64,000 nt of DNA. It comes from Trileptium ribeirensis. Its lineage: Eukaryota; Nematoda; Enoplea; Enoplida; Thoracostomopsidae. Positions 1-11,730 of this stretch are shown piece after piece. Every line of letters begins with the position of its first letter. Positions within the stretch are counted from its first letter, which is position 1. A program made the translations under genes and the position numbers. The DNA is taken from contig JASANE010007089.1 in assembly GCA_030248225.1 (NCBI GenBank), positions 1-64,000 on the forward strand, written 5' to 3'. The notes under the pieces were generated by a model, which worked only from the letters and a program-made list of their open reading frames with translations, was not told the origin of the DNA and ran no database searches.

Positions 1-217
1 CGTAACTAAAATGCAAATAAATTTAAAAAGGTGAGTACATAATTTAAGTTTTCAGGGATAGTTTGTTCGAATAAGTTTAATTAGAGCAAGAAATTTAATT
101 GTAGTTAGTTGAGGCTTATTTTCACATCATTTCATACGGCCTTTAGCGCGTAAATCCATGTTTGATAACAAGCAATACGTAATGAAACCAAGAACAACAA
201 CATGTATTGCTACATAG

Positions 218-500
218 ACAAATCGCCTGGTGATTAATGATGAGCAATCTAAGTGAAGGGAAATGCTTATTAAATGTGTACCCAAAGTTCTAGTGCTAAA
301 GTATATCCTACCATTTGGGAGCAACCACGCGTCTATCGACGGAATAACACTGCGATGGATGGAAAACTAACTGAACTGCTTCGATTCGTCGAATAGAGAG
401 AGTTCTGAACGATTGCTGTTGAGTCGAACAGTGTCAGGACGGGAAATGGAAGGAAATTTTCTATTAATGGTACTGTATCGAGCTGGAATGTGGACACTGT
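218..500. repeat. Direct repeat copy A (candidate 5' LTR)
   Basis: About 283 bp matching 14292-14575 at roughly 95% by eye. Both copies start at ACAAATCGCC and stop matching after GGACACTGT. The match ends just before the 5' leader of the Gypsy gag-pol, and a TGG (512) lies about 10 bases downstream, where a primer-binding site could start. Against the LTR reading, the left boundary is not a TG and I see no target-site duplication. It could equally be an unrelated interspersed repeat present twice. Confidence 0.5.
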
Positions 501-853
501 CACTACTTTACTGGTTCGCCCAGACCACGAACTCGCGCACCCCAGCTACCAGTACATTAATTGTTGGCCTAAACTATATTATTTGTGTGTTATAGTAGCG
601 CTTGGGGGTCGGAACGTCGCGTAAGCACGAGTCTACACGCCATCGAAAAAGATTAAGCTCCGACATGGTGGCCATGACGAGGCCAATTCCAATTCTGATC
701 TTGTGAAGATCCTGTTGGTACGTCTGCCGGATTGGTCTGTGGTTAGTGGTGGTATTTGATTTGCTGACATTTTCTTAGTATTAACTTTTGCGCGTTACCT
801 CGCGGATTTGTGAGTGTCCGTGATTTGTGAATAGTGTCCTGTATTTTTACGCC
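501..853 (+). other. Leader between repeat A and gag
   Basis: Non-coding stretch between the candidate LTR and the first Gag methionine at 854. A TGG-led segment at 512-530 is a possible tRNA primer-binding site, but I cannot match it to a tRNA. No other feature is visible. The short upstream ATGs look incidental. Confidence 0.35.
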
Positions 854-2760
854 ATGGATGACACAGCCGCCTTGTTGCCTCCAGACGATACAAATCAATG
901 GTCTATTGGAATCGACTCTACGAGTACGCCTTTACCGACTGCTACTGACGGTGGCACTAGCTCTACGGGTGACGCTACGTTGACTCCGATGGAAGCGACC
1001 TTGCGTCGACTGGAGGTAAGCTTGTATGATTCTAATCGTAAATATATACGATGAAATAACCGACCTGGTATGTGGTACAGTCGAGCGAGAACGCAAACTC
1101 CAAGGTTTAATAACACGTCAGACCGATGATTTGAACGAGCAAATGTGTGAAATACGGGGTAACCTTAATCAATTGCGAGATCTGATAGGTATGAATCCTG
1201 TATTGACTCCAACCTCTGATACCAGAATGGAAGATTAGGTTTATATGGATGCTACTGTTGTAGATGCCGATACCAGGCCAAAAGTACGTTTAGGTGTCAC
1301 GTCTACTTTTCCAGTAACAGACCCGTTAGGGCTGGACCACCTCAGTTGGCGGCGCCATTGCCGACTGTTCAGGTTTCATCTTATGACATCCCATCAGTGT
1401 CTACTAGAATTCCGTCAGTTCCGGTTGTAGTGTCCTCATGTGTGCCTGTATCTACATCGATCAACTCTCTTCCAACATTAGCAAATGTAGTTTCGTTCGG
1501 TACTGGTACTTTAGCAGCTACAGGTAGTTCCGCAGTGTGTACACGAATGGCTGCTCCTGTCACTGTGCTCGCGCCTGTTGCTGCGGCTGCCCCTGTTATG
1601 CCGCCTATTGTAGTTAACGTACCGCCTCCGAAAGAGCCTGTAAATATTGAAAGATACAATGGCACATCAGATTTTACGACGTATCTTCGTAGGCTAGAAA
1701 CTGAGTTCGAATTGGCAGGTGTAGACAAGTCAAGCGATAAATTTCGTACCCTGCGTAAGAAATTAACGGATGCCGCCCGAAGATTTATTGAATTGCTGAT
1801 GATGGGTGCAGAGGCACCGACGACATATGAGCAGTTAGTTTATCAGTTGTTCAAACGATTTGCAGAAAGTCGGGAATTCGTGGATGAAGTCCAGCGATTC
1901 GAACATATGAGTCAAAAGACTTCCGTTGCAGATTTTGCTGATGAACTAGAGTTGCAATGGCATAAGCGGATCGTTCCGTTGAAACTTGGTGATCAGAATG
2001 CCGCTAATTTATTGCGCAATACATTTTTGGGAGGTATGCGACGTGGGTTACGTCCACGTTTGATCCACGGTGACCAACGGTCTTTTGATGAATTGAAACG
2101 TCGAGCGGTAAACGTGGAACGTATAGAAAAATTATTGTCCGGAACCGACGATGATGGGATTTGCGACAGACCAGTAGGTTTCAACGATCTTGGAAACCAA
2201 GTCCAAGTGCCAACACTAATAGTGGTGCTGTTCCCAGAAGGAACGATGGTCGACAGACTCCTACGCGTTTGAGTGACGGAAATCTGGGTAACGACGTAAG
2301 AAATACCCGAGTTGTAGAGCGAGCTACTGCGTCTCCGGTTGCGTGTTATGATTGTGGCGCCACAGGGCATGTTCACGCGCGATGTCCATATCGTGATGCA
2401 CGCCTTCGTCAACAAGAACGTGGTGTAGTGAGAGAAGTTACTTCTCGATCATCACCAGGGCAACGTTCGCCGAATAACACTGACTTCACAACGCCTAAGG
2501 AATTGTGGAAGTGTTTCCTATGTGGTCACACGGCTCATTTTGCCAGGGATTGTCGTCAACTATCCGTGAATGCAGAAAAACAATTAACTGGAGATAATAG
2601 ACGCCGGCCGGAATCTAAAGCAGTACAATCCGTAGCTTTGGAAACACTGGTTCGCCAAATGAACGATGTAGAACGTCGCATGGATGGGCGAATGAACGAC
2701 ATTATTTCTCATTTGAAGTCGGATAGAAAGGTGAATGGTTCTGAAATTTCGCATTCACCG
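854..2760 (+). pseudogene. gag: Ty3/Gypsy Gag, frameshifted
   Basis: Structural polyprotein of an LTR retrotransposon, expected to form the cytoplasmic capsid that packages element RNA. It starts at ATG 854 with an acidic N-terminus (MDDTAALLPPDD), then a coiled-coil-like stretch encoded around 1040-1235. A retrotransposon Gag capsid domain follows at about 1650-2130, with the family pattern of an aromatic/Leu-rich helix bundle (YLRRLETEF, FADELELQW). Two CCHC zinc knuckles follow: CYDCGATGHVHARC (2344-2385) and CFLCGHTAHFARDC (2512-2553). The reading frame changes near 1040, near 1340 and near 2160, with a stop at 1236-1238, so no single full-length Gag can be read. The zinc-knuckle part shares its frame with the protease and Pol. 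Family assignment is firm; the exact start is inferred. Confidence 0.85.
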
Positions 2761-3711
2761 TCACGAATCGTGTTGCCCAAGAATTCACGTCATCAAGTAC
2801 TGGTAGAAAAAGTTTCTGAGCCAATGTTTGAAGAAAATTTGGAACTCCAAAAAGATATGCAGGTTTCGATAGCGCAGGTAGAGATGTTAGCTCGACCTAC
2901 CAAGTCATGTTTCTATGTTGATGTGCAAATTGATTCGAATAAATTACGGGGACTAGTGCATACTGTAGCTCAAATGACAATCATGCTCCAAGAAGTCTAT
3001 GAGGAAAATTTTAATCGGTATAAGTTGAATTCCGAAGTGATCCAGGTATTTGCTTTCGATGGTTCCCCAGCTAGTAAGACCCTGGGATGGTTCGAAGCAC
3101 TGGCACATTTTGGGGAGCAGTCCCAGTACGTGCAAATTCACATTATACCGGATATGCCAGTTGCGATTGTCATCGGTGATGACATGTTACGAAAATTTCA
3201 AACTACAATCGATTACCAGAAAATACGAATTCTGGTTGGTGATAAGCCTGTGCGATCGTGGTCGTTGGTTCGACGTAAAGAGAGAGCCTCGGAACAACCT
3301 GGTACAGGAAAAGTGCCAGTATCCGAGAAACTAGCCAGCGTTCCTGTTGGCGCTTTCCATGTGTGCAGAGTATCTGTTGATACCGAAATCCCACCGGAAA
3401 GTACAAAGTTGGTACCATGTAACGTCAACACAACTAATTTTAATGGACAAAGTGTCATGGTAGAAACGGATATGAATACTCGATTTGAACGACCCATACT
3501 TTGTCCAAATGCTGTCGTTGAAGTACAAGAAGGGATGGTTTGGGTGCCAGTTAAGTTGGAACTAACAGCCTATAGATTGAGAGTAGACGATACTATGTCC
3601 CGCGTCACGGAAATTGTGGATACCATTGCTGTCACGTCCGCAAAACCAACGACGACGGATGTCGACTACTCCAAAGTAGTAATCTATAAAACGCAAATTC
3701 GACAAAAATAG
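2761..3711 (+). pseudogene. pro: Retropepsin-like protease region, active site lost
   Basis: Aspartic protease segment that would cut Gag-Pol. The core reads GLV-HTV-AQMTIM at 2953-2982, where the family has D-T/S-G-A. The catalytic Asp is His (codon CAT, 2959) and the Gly is Val (2965), so this copy should be inactive. The distal half is recognisable as IGDDMLRKFQTTIDY (about 3172-3220), the usual IxGxDFL-type flap and C-terminal part. The frame is open from the zinc knuckles to a TAG at 3709-3711, after which the same frame continues directly into RT. That TAG is a nonsense change within one polyprotein rather than a gene end. Confidence 0.8.
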
Positions 3712-3720
3712 GCCAAACGC

Positions 3721-5230
3721 TTGTATAGGGAATTAGCAGAGGAAATAACGCAAGATAAAGAAGCTGCGTTACCAGAAGGTGTGTCCCTAAAGGAAGCTGT
3801 TGCTACCAAAACCGAAGTTCGGATTTTAGCGAGGTTGTTGGAACGTAATAGCGATGTTTTCGGAAGTTCCACCACACCACTTAGTCGAACGCATGTTTTG
3901 CGACATCCTATCGATGCTGGAGATACCAAACCCATTCAACAACGAATGCGACGTGCACCTTACTCGCATCGTGAGGAAATTTCTAAACAAGTCCAGGCTA
4001 TGCTGGATGATGATGCGATTCAGCCATCGATGAGTCCATGGTCATCTCCTGTTGTCCTCATTAGGAAAAAAGCTGCAGACATGCGATTCTGTATCGATTA
4101 TTGTATGTTGAACGATGTAACCAAGAAGGATAGTTTTCCGCTTCCACGAATTGATGATACGTTAAACGCCCTTAAAGGTGCAAAGTATTTCACGACATTG
4201 GATTTGAAATCTGGATATTGGCAAGTAGAAATGGAACCTGAGGATGTCGAAAAGACTGGCTTCATTTGTCATGAAGGTTCATTCGAATTCAAAGTAATGC
4301 GCTTTGGTTTGACCAATGCGCCTGCTACGTTCCAAAAAATGATGCAAATCGTTTTGGCAGGCTATTTATTGGAATTTTGCCTGTGCTATATCGACGATGT
4401 CATCGTGTTCTCAACACGTTTGAAGAACACTTACGGGGTATCCAATTTGAGTTTAACTGTCTTCGTGACGCAAGGTTTATCAATTAAGGGCAAGAAATGT
4501 GATTCTGTACGACGAGAAGTATTGTTCCTGGGTCATGTAGTGTCGGAGAGTGGAATTGCCCCGGACCCGGCGAAAGTCCAAAAGATTTTCGAGTGCGAAA
4601 GACCTCAAAACTTTACGGAAGTACGTTCGTTCTTATGGTTGACCGGTTATTACCGTCTATTCATTGAGGGATATAGCCTCATTGCTGCTCCGTCGCACGA
4701 ATTGACAAAAAGGGTTAGTAAGTTCAATTCAGTAGAGTCACGCTGGACGGAACAGTGTCAAATTGCCTTTGATAAGATGAAACTGGCATTAACTACAGCG
4801 CCTATATTAGCGTATCCTAACCCAGTGAAACCATTTCGGTTGTATACCGATGCTAGTAACGAAGGTGTTGGCTTTATTTTGACGCAATGTGGCGAAGATG
4901 AAAAAGTACGAGTAATTCATTATGGAGGTAGAAAATTCCACGATGCCGAAACAAGATATAGCGTGATGAAAAGGAATGCTTGGCCGTGGTACTACCTATG
5001 GTACAATTTCGGCCATATTTATTTGGTGGCTTTACCACGATTGTGACGGATCATGCTCCCTTAGTACCAATTTTGGATGAAAACTCATTCCATTGATTTG
5101 GTGACACTACGTCTATTGCGTTTCGTAACGAGAATCCAAGAATTCGACTATGAAGTAGTATACAAACCTGGTAGACAAGACCTTAACCCTGACACTATGT
5201 CACGTCCGCCGATTTTGAAATCTACGCAGA
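3721..5230 (+). pseudogene. pol: Ty3/Gypsy reverse transcriptase and RNase H
   Basis: Copies element RNA into cDNA inside the capsid. RT motifs in order: WSSPVVLIRKK, MRFCIDYCMLND, FTTLDLKSGYWQVEM (about 4192-4236), MRFGLTNAPATFQ and the catalytic YIDD (4387-4398). The YIDD palm and the FLGHVVSESGIAPDP and VRSFLWLTGYYR blocks are Ty3/Gypsy-like. RNase H follows with YTDASNEGVGF near 4843. Two paired frameshifts interrupt it. Codons around 4412-4477 read out of frame. A one-base loss near 4970 is compensated around 5085, leaving an apparent stop at 5044. The YIDD itself is intact. The frame is the same as the protease and integrase. Confidence 0.9.
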
Positions 5231-6783
5231 ATAAAGAATCGGTTGATAATTCAGAAGTAGACCAGAAACAAGATAAAGAATATCTCAATGAATCGTTAGC
5301 GAAACGAGAAACGAATCTCTTGAAGATTGTAGGAGTAGTTACTCAAAGTCCTAATGCACCAATTGATGAAAACGATAAAGTAAACGATCCACAACCCGGT
5401 CCAAGTGGAATGCAGGTAGAAAGTCCGGTAGCGGAACGTGATTTAAATGATTATTTTGCCATAGATCCGCCATGGGAAGCGGATGAAATACGAAGAGCAC
5501 AATCTTTAGATCCATTTACACGTGGAATGGTTCGTTTTCTTGGAGATCAAGAATTGGATCCTGAGTTAGCGGAAGACTTGCAACGCCAAATTTTCTTGCA
5601 AGAAGATCGTTTCCATGTTCGAGATGGTATCTTGTATTATGTGAGCAGGGAACAAAGACCTGTACGTGCGGAAGCATGTGAATTTCGTTTATTACTACCT
5701 GAAGAATTCCGAGTAGTTGTGATGGAACAAGGTCACACGACTAAATACGCAAGTCATGTAGGTTATCATCGAGCTTTATCGAAACTTCAACGGAAGTTTT
5801 ATTGGGTCACTATGAAGAAAGACCTCGAAGCGTTTATTAACGCATGTGTACCATGTGCTCGGTTCAAACCTGGTCCTAATCGTCGTGGACCGTTACAACC
5901 AATTCCCGCGATGGCACCATTTCATATGGTAGGCGTAGATGTAATAGGTCCATTACCCGTCACACGATCTGGAAACACATATGTTGTGTATTTTATAGAC
6001 TATTTCACAAAGTGGCCAGTAGCTTTTGCCACCCCTGACCAGACGGCTAACACCCTTGTCGATTTATTACTAAACAAGATAGTGCCCAGACATGGTGTTC
6101 CACGTATAATTTTGTCTGATCAAGGACCAGCTTTCACGTCAGAATTGTTTACGTCCGAAGCAGCTAAGCTAGGTAGCCGAACGGTGTTCGCGACACCGTA
6201 CCATCACCAGTATTATGGTCTTGTGGAACGATGAAACCAGACATTAATGGCCATGATCAAACCGCTGACTGAATTGGAACCAAATAATTGGGATTCATAC
6301 GTCGACAGCGCACTGTTTGCGTATCGTACTACTGTCCATGTGTCAACGGGTCAAACTCCGTTTTTCTTGATGCATGGTCGTGATCCGGATTTACCTGGAG
6401 AAAACCCGTTGTTATCCACAACGGAAGGCGGAAGTACCGACCAACATGTACAATTACTGTTGGATACGTTGACTAGCACTTGGAAGGAAGCTAGTAAGTC
6501 CGTACGCTTGGCCCAGGACGCCTATAAGCGATATTTTGATCGGAGAGCACGCATTCGTGACTTTTTGCCAGGTGATGTGGTGTTAATGCGAAGGCCGTAG
6601 AAAATTGATTCTCGTAGGATCACCAACAAATTTCACCCAAATTTCGAGCGACTATATCGGGTAGTCAAAGTACAAGGTTCTAATTTGGAGGTAATATATT
6701 TAGGTGGTGGGAGACGCAAAAGTAAGACTTATAATAAAAGTCTGTTTAAACACTTTGGTGGTGAGCCGGTTGATTATTTGTAG
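5231..6783 (+). pseudogene. pol: Ty3/Gypsy integrase
   Basis: Inserts element cDNA into the genome. The N-terminal HHCC zinc module has His at 5734, 5755 and 5767 as candidates and CVPC at 5845-5856. The catalytic triad is Asp 5938, Asp 6118 and Glu 6226, giving D-60-D-35-E, exactly the retroviral integrase spacing. A TGA at 6232, two codons after the Glu, interrupts a well-conserved block. The C-terminal part includes LPGDVVLMRRP, then a TAG at 6598-6600; the same frame continues in a small beta-barrel-like region (FERLYRVVKV) to a second TAG at 6781-6783. All catalytic residues are present but three stops break the frame. Confidence 0.9.
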
Positions 6784-7014
6784 TATGAGCAACGCTTACG
6801 CGCGATCGAAATCGATAGCGAAGAAATTGATTGGTTTTGTGGTAAGTGTGGCCAAAGTTACGAAGAAGACCTTCGCACAGGCCAGGATGATGTCAATTGG
6901 ATCGAATGCGACTACTGCCTCGAATGGTATCATTTCCGTTGTGTGGAATTGGAGAAGGAACCCGAAACAACGCTATGGTATTGCCCAGTGTGTGTGCGAC
7001 GGTTGTGTACGTGA
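6784..7014 (+). pseudogene. PHD zinc finger at the C-terminus of Pol
   Basis: In the same frame as integrase and directly after the TAG at 6781, the sequence encodes a complete C4HC3 finger. Ligands lie at Cys 6838 (FCGKC), then IECDYCLEWYHFRC, and finally WYCPVC, with a TGA at 7012-7014. The CDYCLEWYHxxC core with Trp before Tyr-His is the PHD hallmark. PHD fingers read histone H3 tails, so by analogy with the chromodomain of chromoviruses it may steer integration to a chromatin state; that role is inference. All eight zinc ligands are intact although the frame upstream is broken. It could instead be a related RING-like zinc ribbon, but spacing favours PHD. Confidence 0.8.
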
Positions 7015-7606
7015 ATGGGTAAATCGATGTTTTATTGTTGAAAATTCTACTTCTATCTTTTCTAGTTTCCGCTATCAAAGGATGTGAATAATAAGAAAAA
7101 AACATACCGTGTTATTGGAGTAACAATAAATTCGGTTGCTAAAAGCAATATTGGCTGCTATTGCTACAATCTTTGATACGACTTGAGCTAGAATGTTAGT
7201 TCACACACGCCAGCTAGTATTAGCAATATCGTTAGGTCCTCGGCAACATGGAGTGGGATTGATGCTGTGTAGCTTCGGTTTGGTTTTTGGTGGAGAACTC
7301 TAGCAATGTATGCCCATGAGAACTTTTGGATTTTATCGAAGTAATGGAGAATTCACGATGCACGCTTCGTAGATGGAGTACTAATTATGGCATTTGTCGA
7401 CATGGTGGCTTTCCAATGGTATGCTCGATAAACTGTTATAAACAATTATTACATTTTAGATTTAGATGATCGTCATGTAATAACGGCTATCTAAGCTACG
7501 GTACGTTGTATATAATAAATACCAATAATAACAATTGTTATATTTTGCGTTATTCAACGAACTATTCTACAACGTCTACAATTACAACGTTGCTACAATT
7601 GCTGGA
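7015..7606 (+). other. Spacer between pol and the downstream ORF region
   Basis: No open frame of note. The only suggestive signal is an AT-rich TATA-like string TATATAATAAATACC at 7510-7524, about 80-95 bases before the ATG at 7607. It could serve as a core promoter for a separate downstream transcript, but nothing else in the stretch supports transcription. Confidence 0.35.
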
Positions 7607-8659
7607 ATGGCGGATTCGAATTGGGATAGCGGTAGTGAAACTGGGTCCTCGGATTGTTCTGATTGGTTGTCCGATTTAGAGTCCGAACATGGGGATAACC
7701 CTCTTGAGCGTTCGATTAACGGGGTAGGGCAACAGTTAACCTGGTCAGAGGGACAGCAAGGTCCACCGCGGAGGGATCGTAACCATCCAGTATGGAATTT
7801 ATACGCGTGGACCAGTGGTTTAGAAATGGTGGGCCGAGAGTGGATGCACCTCGCTAGTGTAGCTGTTGTAGACGCTCATGAGCAAATTGAGTCAGCGATA
7901 GGCATTATCGAGCGTTCAGCTATCAATTTAATAGCGTGTGATATGGAGGGTGTAAACATCAGGTACCGTCAACAGCAACAATTTCGGGAAGCGTGGGAAA
8001 AGTATTTAGATACGCATGAGAAAGATCCATTTGACGTCTGCTGGCGATAGTTACCATGTAATGCGCGACTATGGGTCGATCCAAAATGGTTAGCCTATGC
8101 TGCAGGTTGGCAACGTATAACAGCGGCTATATTAGAAGTCGCCACGATTGAGGGTGTCGTCATTATTTTCGATTTAATGGCGCTTGGTCCAAATATTCCT
8201 GCAGCATTATACGGGTGTATTGCGTCAGACGAACGACTCAAAATATGGTGGGCGATGAATAATGATGAAGGATTTTGGAACGCGCGATATCTGCAATATA
8301 GCCAGCCGTTTCCACATGCTAATTCGATGGATTTGCAAGTGGCAGTAGGTCGTCGATATAGTTTACGGCGATTTTTCTTTTTGTTCACTGGACGTATTCG
8401 ACAAGATCCGGCGCCGTATGGTACAACATTGTTAGGAGAAATACGTATGCGACAAGTAGGTCCTGGATGTTGGGTGCTGAATTTCGAAAAATATCGCCGG
8501 TTCGTCCGATATAGCGCGCAAGATGTCATACTCATTGATGAAGCATTGTTTATCGCACATCGCCCATCAATGGGACGCCACGATGTTAGTCGTTTATGGC
8601 ATTTGATTGAACAATTTCCGCGTATATTTCGAGCATTACAATGGATGCACGTGGCTTAA
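7607..8659 (+). pseudogene. Unknown ORF X of the extended Gypsy region
   Basis: Not recognised. One frame is open from ATG 7607 to TAA 8657-8659 apart from a single TAG at 8048-8050. The other frames are closed, so about 350 codons were probably one coding region. The N-terminus is very acidic and Ser-rich (MADSNWDSGSETGSSDCSDW). The middle is Trp-rich with a hydrophobic stretch (about 8120-8215). The C-terminal third is basic and aromatic (RRYSLRRFFFLFTGR). No signal peptide or clear envelope-type membrane anchor is seen, so a retroviral Env is not supported. It lies in the position after pol where errantiviruses carry env. The frame may continue about 30 codons past 8659 before shifting. 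Confidence 0.6.
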
Positions 8660-11626
8660 CGGTGCGGCTTAATTCCGGCGCCGTATCAAGTCACCGTGGT
8701 TATCAAGAAAGTATCGCTGAAAAAGTGGCTCAATGCGCTGGTCATTGGCGGCGCAAGGGTCGATGGAATGTCGAAGAGCATAGCAGCCTATATCAAATTA
8801 ACGACCAAGACAATGGTGAAGCTGCTTTTGTAATTGACCTTGGAGGAAACTTAAATCGAGATACTGATCGATTATTTGCAGCAACGGCAGCACAATTAAA
8901 TCGACAATTGGGCCAAAACATGCGTTTAGATCCCATTGACCTGGATCATACGCCAGGTAGTGAAATTCCGGAATCTGAAATGCGTTATAATCGTGATTAT
9001 CTTTGGATGGAATGGATGAGTTCAACGCATGGTACGAAGCAGAAAAACGACGACTAGCTAAGCGCAGTCGATGTCGTTAGCGTATACAGCGACACCAAGA
9101 TGTCGTCGCTGGTCCGTGAGATGAGACGGAGCTGGAGGAACTCCGTGAGGACATGTTCGATGAAGAAATGAGCCAGCAAGCCATACAGTGGGAAACCGAA
9201 GGAGTACCTGTGCGTGAAATTCGCGAACGGATAATGACAGCTTATGATGAGCATTACGGTGGAGCCTGTTTAATTACGCGTCCAGCCGTATTGCAACGTT
9301 TGGATCGTCAGGTATTACGAGAAGTAGATGCAGCTTCTAATGCCTCATAAGCTGCTACAACACTGCCTGGGGTTCGTACACCGGAACCTGCATCGGAAGA
9401 CTCGGTACGCATAGTAGGATCGGTAACGGTCACTGCTAGTCCAGTAGATTCTGTTCAATACCATTCTACTTGGGTTGAAAATGAGCAGATTGCTCATGAA
9501 AACCAACGGAAGTGTCAGAAAATGGGTGGTTTGGCAGCGCAAGAAAGCCTAGCCAACCTGATGGGGATTACTGTAGATTCGGAATCCGTGACTGAAGCGG
9601 CTGGTAGAAAGAAAACCCCCTCACGGCATGTTAGCGTAGACTCGTCTGCGGTGACATTACCAGATCAGGAGTCAACGGAACAGTCCACATTAAGCCGAGT
9701 ACGTACTGAATCAGAAACGGCAATTGTGTCGCCAAATATGTAGTTACCACCTGTTTCGGGTACATCCAGCTTAGTGACGATAGCTCAGCCTGAACCCGCG
9801 ATGTCGGATATCGCACGAATGACGGTACGACCGGTTAGGGGACGAGGGAGAACTCGTATTATGTTCCCACCTAGCCTTCCCCAGTCGGCGCGTATGCGGT
9901 TGTCGCACGCTATTCGAGCACCGTTTCAACAATCTATTTCTGTGGTGATTCCAGAACGACCGCGTGCTATGGACATGCTCACTAATGAACTAGTTAATGT
10001 TGCCTACGAGTACGTTCGGCAACAAGAATAAGTTGCGGCTGTTGCTGAACAACCGCCTACTACAGTGGTGACGAGTGGTCAGGAAATTTTTCCTTCATTG
10101 CACATTGAGTTGCAGTTGGGAAATTTGCGTGGTACGGAGTTGGCACAAGTGCGTAAACAATTGCAACAAGCCATACCTCCATCAGCAGTGCAATTGGATG
10201 GTATGCTATTAATGCAACAAATGCAATTAAATATGCGCGTTGATACTGCGTTGCATTATTTGCGTCGGGTGGACGAAAATTACCGAGCTCAAATGGAGGC
10301 CCGACAGATAGAACTTGATCACGCACACCGTCAAAATGCCGAACTTAAACTTCGATTACGGGAGAAAGAGTCGCCGGAACGCAAAGAACTGCGAGTCGTC
10401 AAGCGCGCGCTGAACGTCGCGACGACAACGAAAAAGTGACCAGCGAATCCAGCGATAGTGAACGTGAAGCGAGACGACAACGGCGAGGCAAACAACGTGC
10501 CTCATCGTTTGTTGAACCGCGACCACGACAGCGACAGGAAGTAGTTTATCATGAGGAGCAACAATCAACATCGGCAGCAACTATTGCGCCGTCTTTTACG
10601 TCAACGCCAGCCGTATCAACGTTAACGGTGGCTAATGAAACACAACAAAAACCAGTGATGTGGAAATCTTTGAGGAAACTTCGGTCGTTACACCCACAGA
10701 CATGGTTCGAGCAACCCCGGAGGAACAAGGAGCGACTGCTATAGCGGCAGTGCCACCGGCAGTGCAGCCAGTGTCAGCACAGCGTAACACTGGTCAAGTA
10801 GCGCTAATTAGCGAGCAACGAAGCAATATGGATATGACTTCGTTGCAGTTTGATGGCAATGAGCTACGAACGAGAAGGCCAACACCATTCGGTAATCGAT
10901 TGATTTACCATTATTTTACATTTTATCAACCTTTGCCGGATGCACCGATGCCACAGCGCATGACCATGCTATCCTATCACCTGCGCGATGAATTGAAACG
11001 CGAATTCAAACGACTAGGTGAACGTGGACGGCGCATTACTGAACGCGATTTAATTGACATTTTCTTCAAATGGGAAGAGCACGTCCGTAGTATCGTTTTT
11101 CAAAAACAATGGGAATTATACGATCTGTTCACACGTCGATTGGCGTATGCAGTGCGTTGATTCGTTTACGAAATGCTGCGAAGACGCAGTTTCGCGATAC
11201 AATATTTTCAACAACTGCTTTTCATTGGCTTTAGTCGACGTAAATGGTAAAGTGACGTCCAACGAGATATGCGACGCTATGCAAATGCGCGAACAGGCGT
11301 CTCGAGCCAAGTAGCTCGTATTCGTGATCATGTTTTTTCCGAACTCGGATTATCAGCGTCTACGCGACGACGTTGACAATTTGGAAAGTCAGCTAAATAA
11401 TCAACAAACGCAGGGAGAACCCGCACACGAACAACGGGAACAGTTGCAACAGTTGATTACACAAGTTTCGAGACAAACGCGGCAGCAATTTCCTGTTGCA
11501 TTCTTGGATGAACTTCAATTTGTTACGCAATGGCATGATCAACGTCATGATTGTCCAGGACAGCCATCGTCTATGCCATTGGAACGTGATTGGCCATTGT
11601 ATTTGCCAAAACCACGTCGGGACTAA
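8660..11626 (+). pseudogene. Unknown long Gln/Arg/Glu-rich coiled-coil ORF Y
   Basis: Not recognised. Successive long open stretches use one frame at a time: about 8760-9010, then about 9010-10439 (interrupted only by TAG 9078, TGA 9117, TAA 9348, TAG 9741 and TAA 10029), then 10400-10660, 10660-11376 (TGA 11158, TAA 11248) and 11350 to TAA 11626. The frame changes without overlap of competing ORFs, as expected for one ancestral ORF of up to about 990 codons hit by indels. The product would be rich in Gln, Arg and Glu. Coiled-coil-like stretches lie at about 10125-10400 (for example LRRVDENYRAQMEARQIEL) and 11340-11480, with a Ser/Thr-rich linker at 9360-9760 between them. No zinc knuckle, protease or polymerase motif is present. 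It may have been fused to ORF X as one polyprotein. Confidence 0.55.
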
Positions 11627-11730
11627 AACAGTATAACAATTCTGCTATTTTTAGCCAATTGGTCGCAATAACAAACAGTAATAGTGATAACATTAAAAAG
11701 TATTAGCATAACTTCACTAATTTTGTCGTC

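Noticed and set aside
7607..8659. Retroviral envelope after pol
   Set aside because: The position fits, but there is no signal peptide, glycoprotein-like Cys pattern, furin-type site or C-terminal anchor that I can see.
3709..11626. Reassigned genetic code with TAA/TAG read as Gln
   Set aside because: The same elements carry frameshifts and TGA stops, and LINE B ends and reads normally with the standard code; decay explains the stops more simply.
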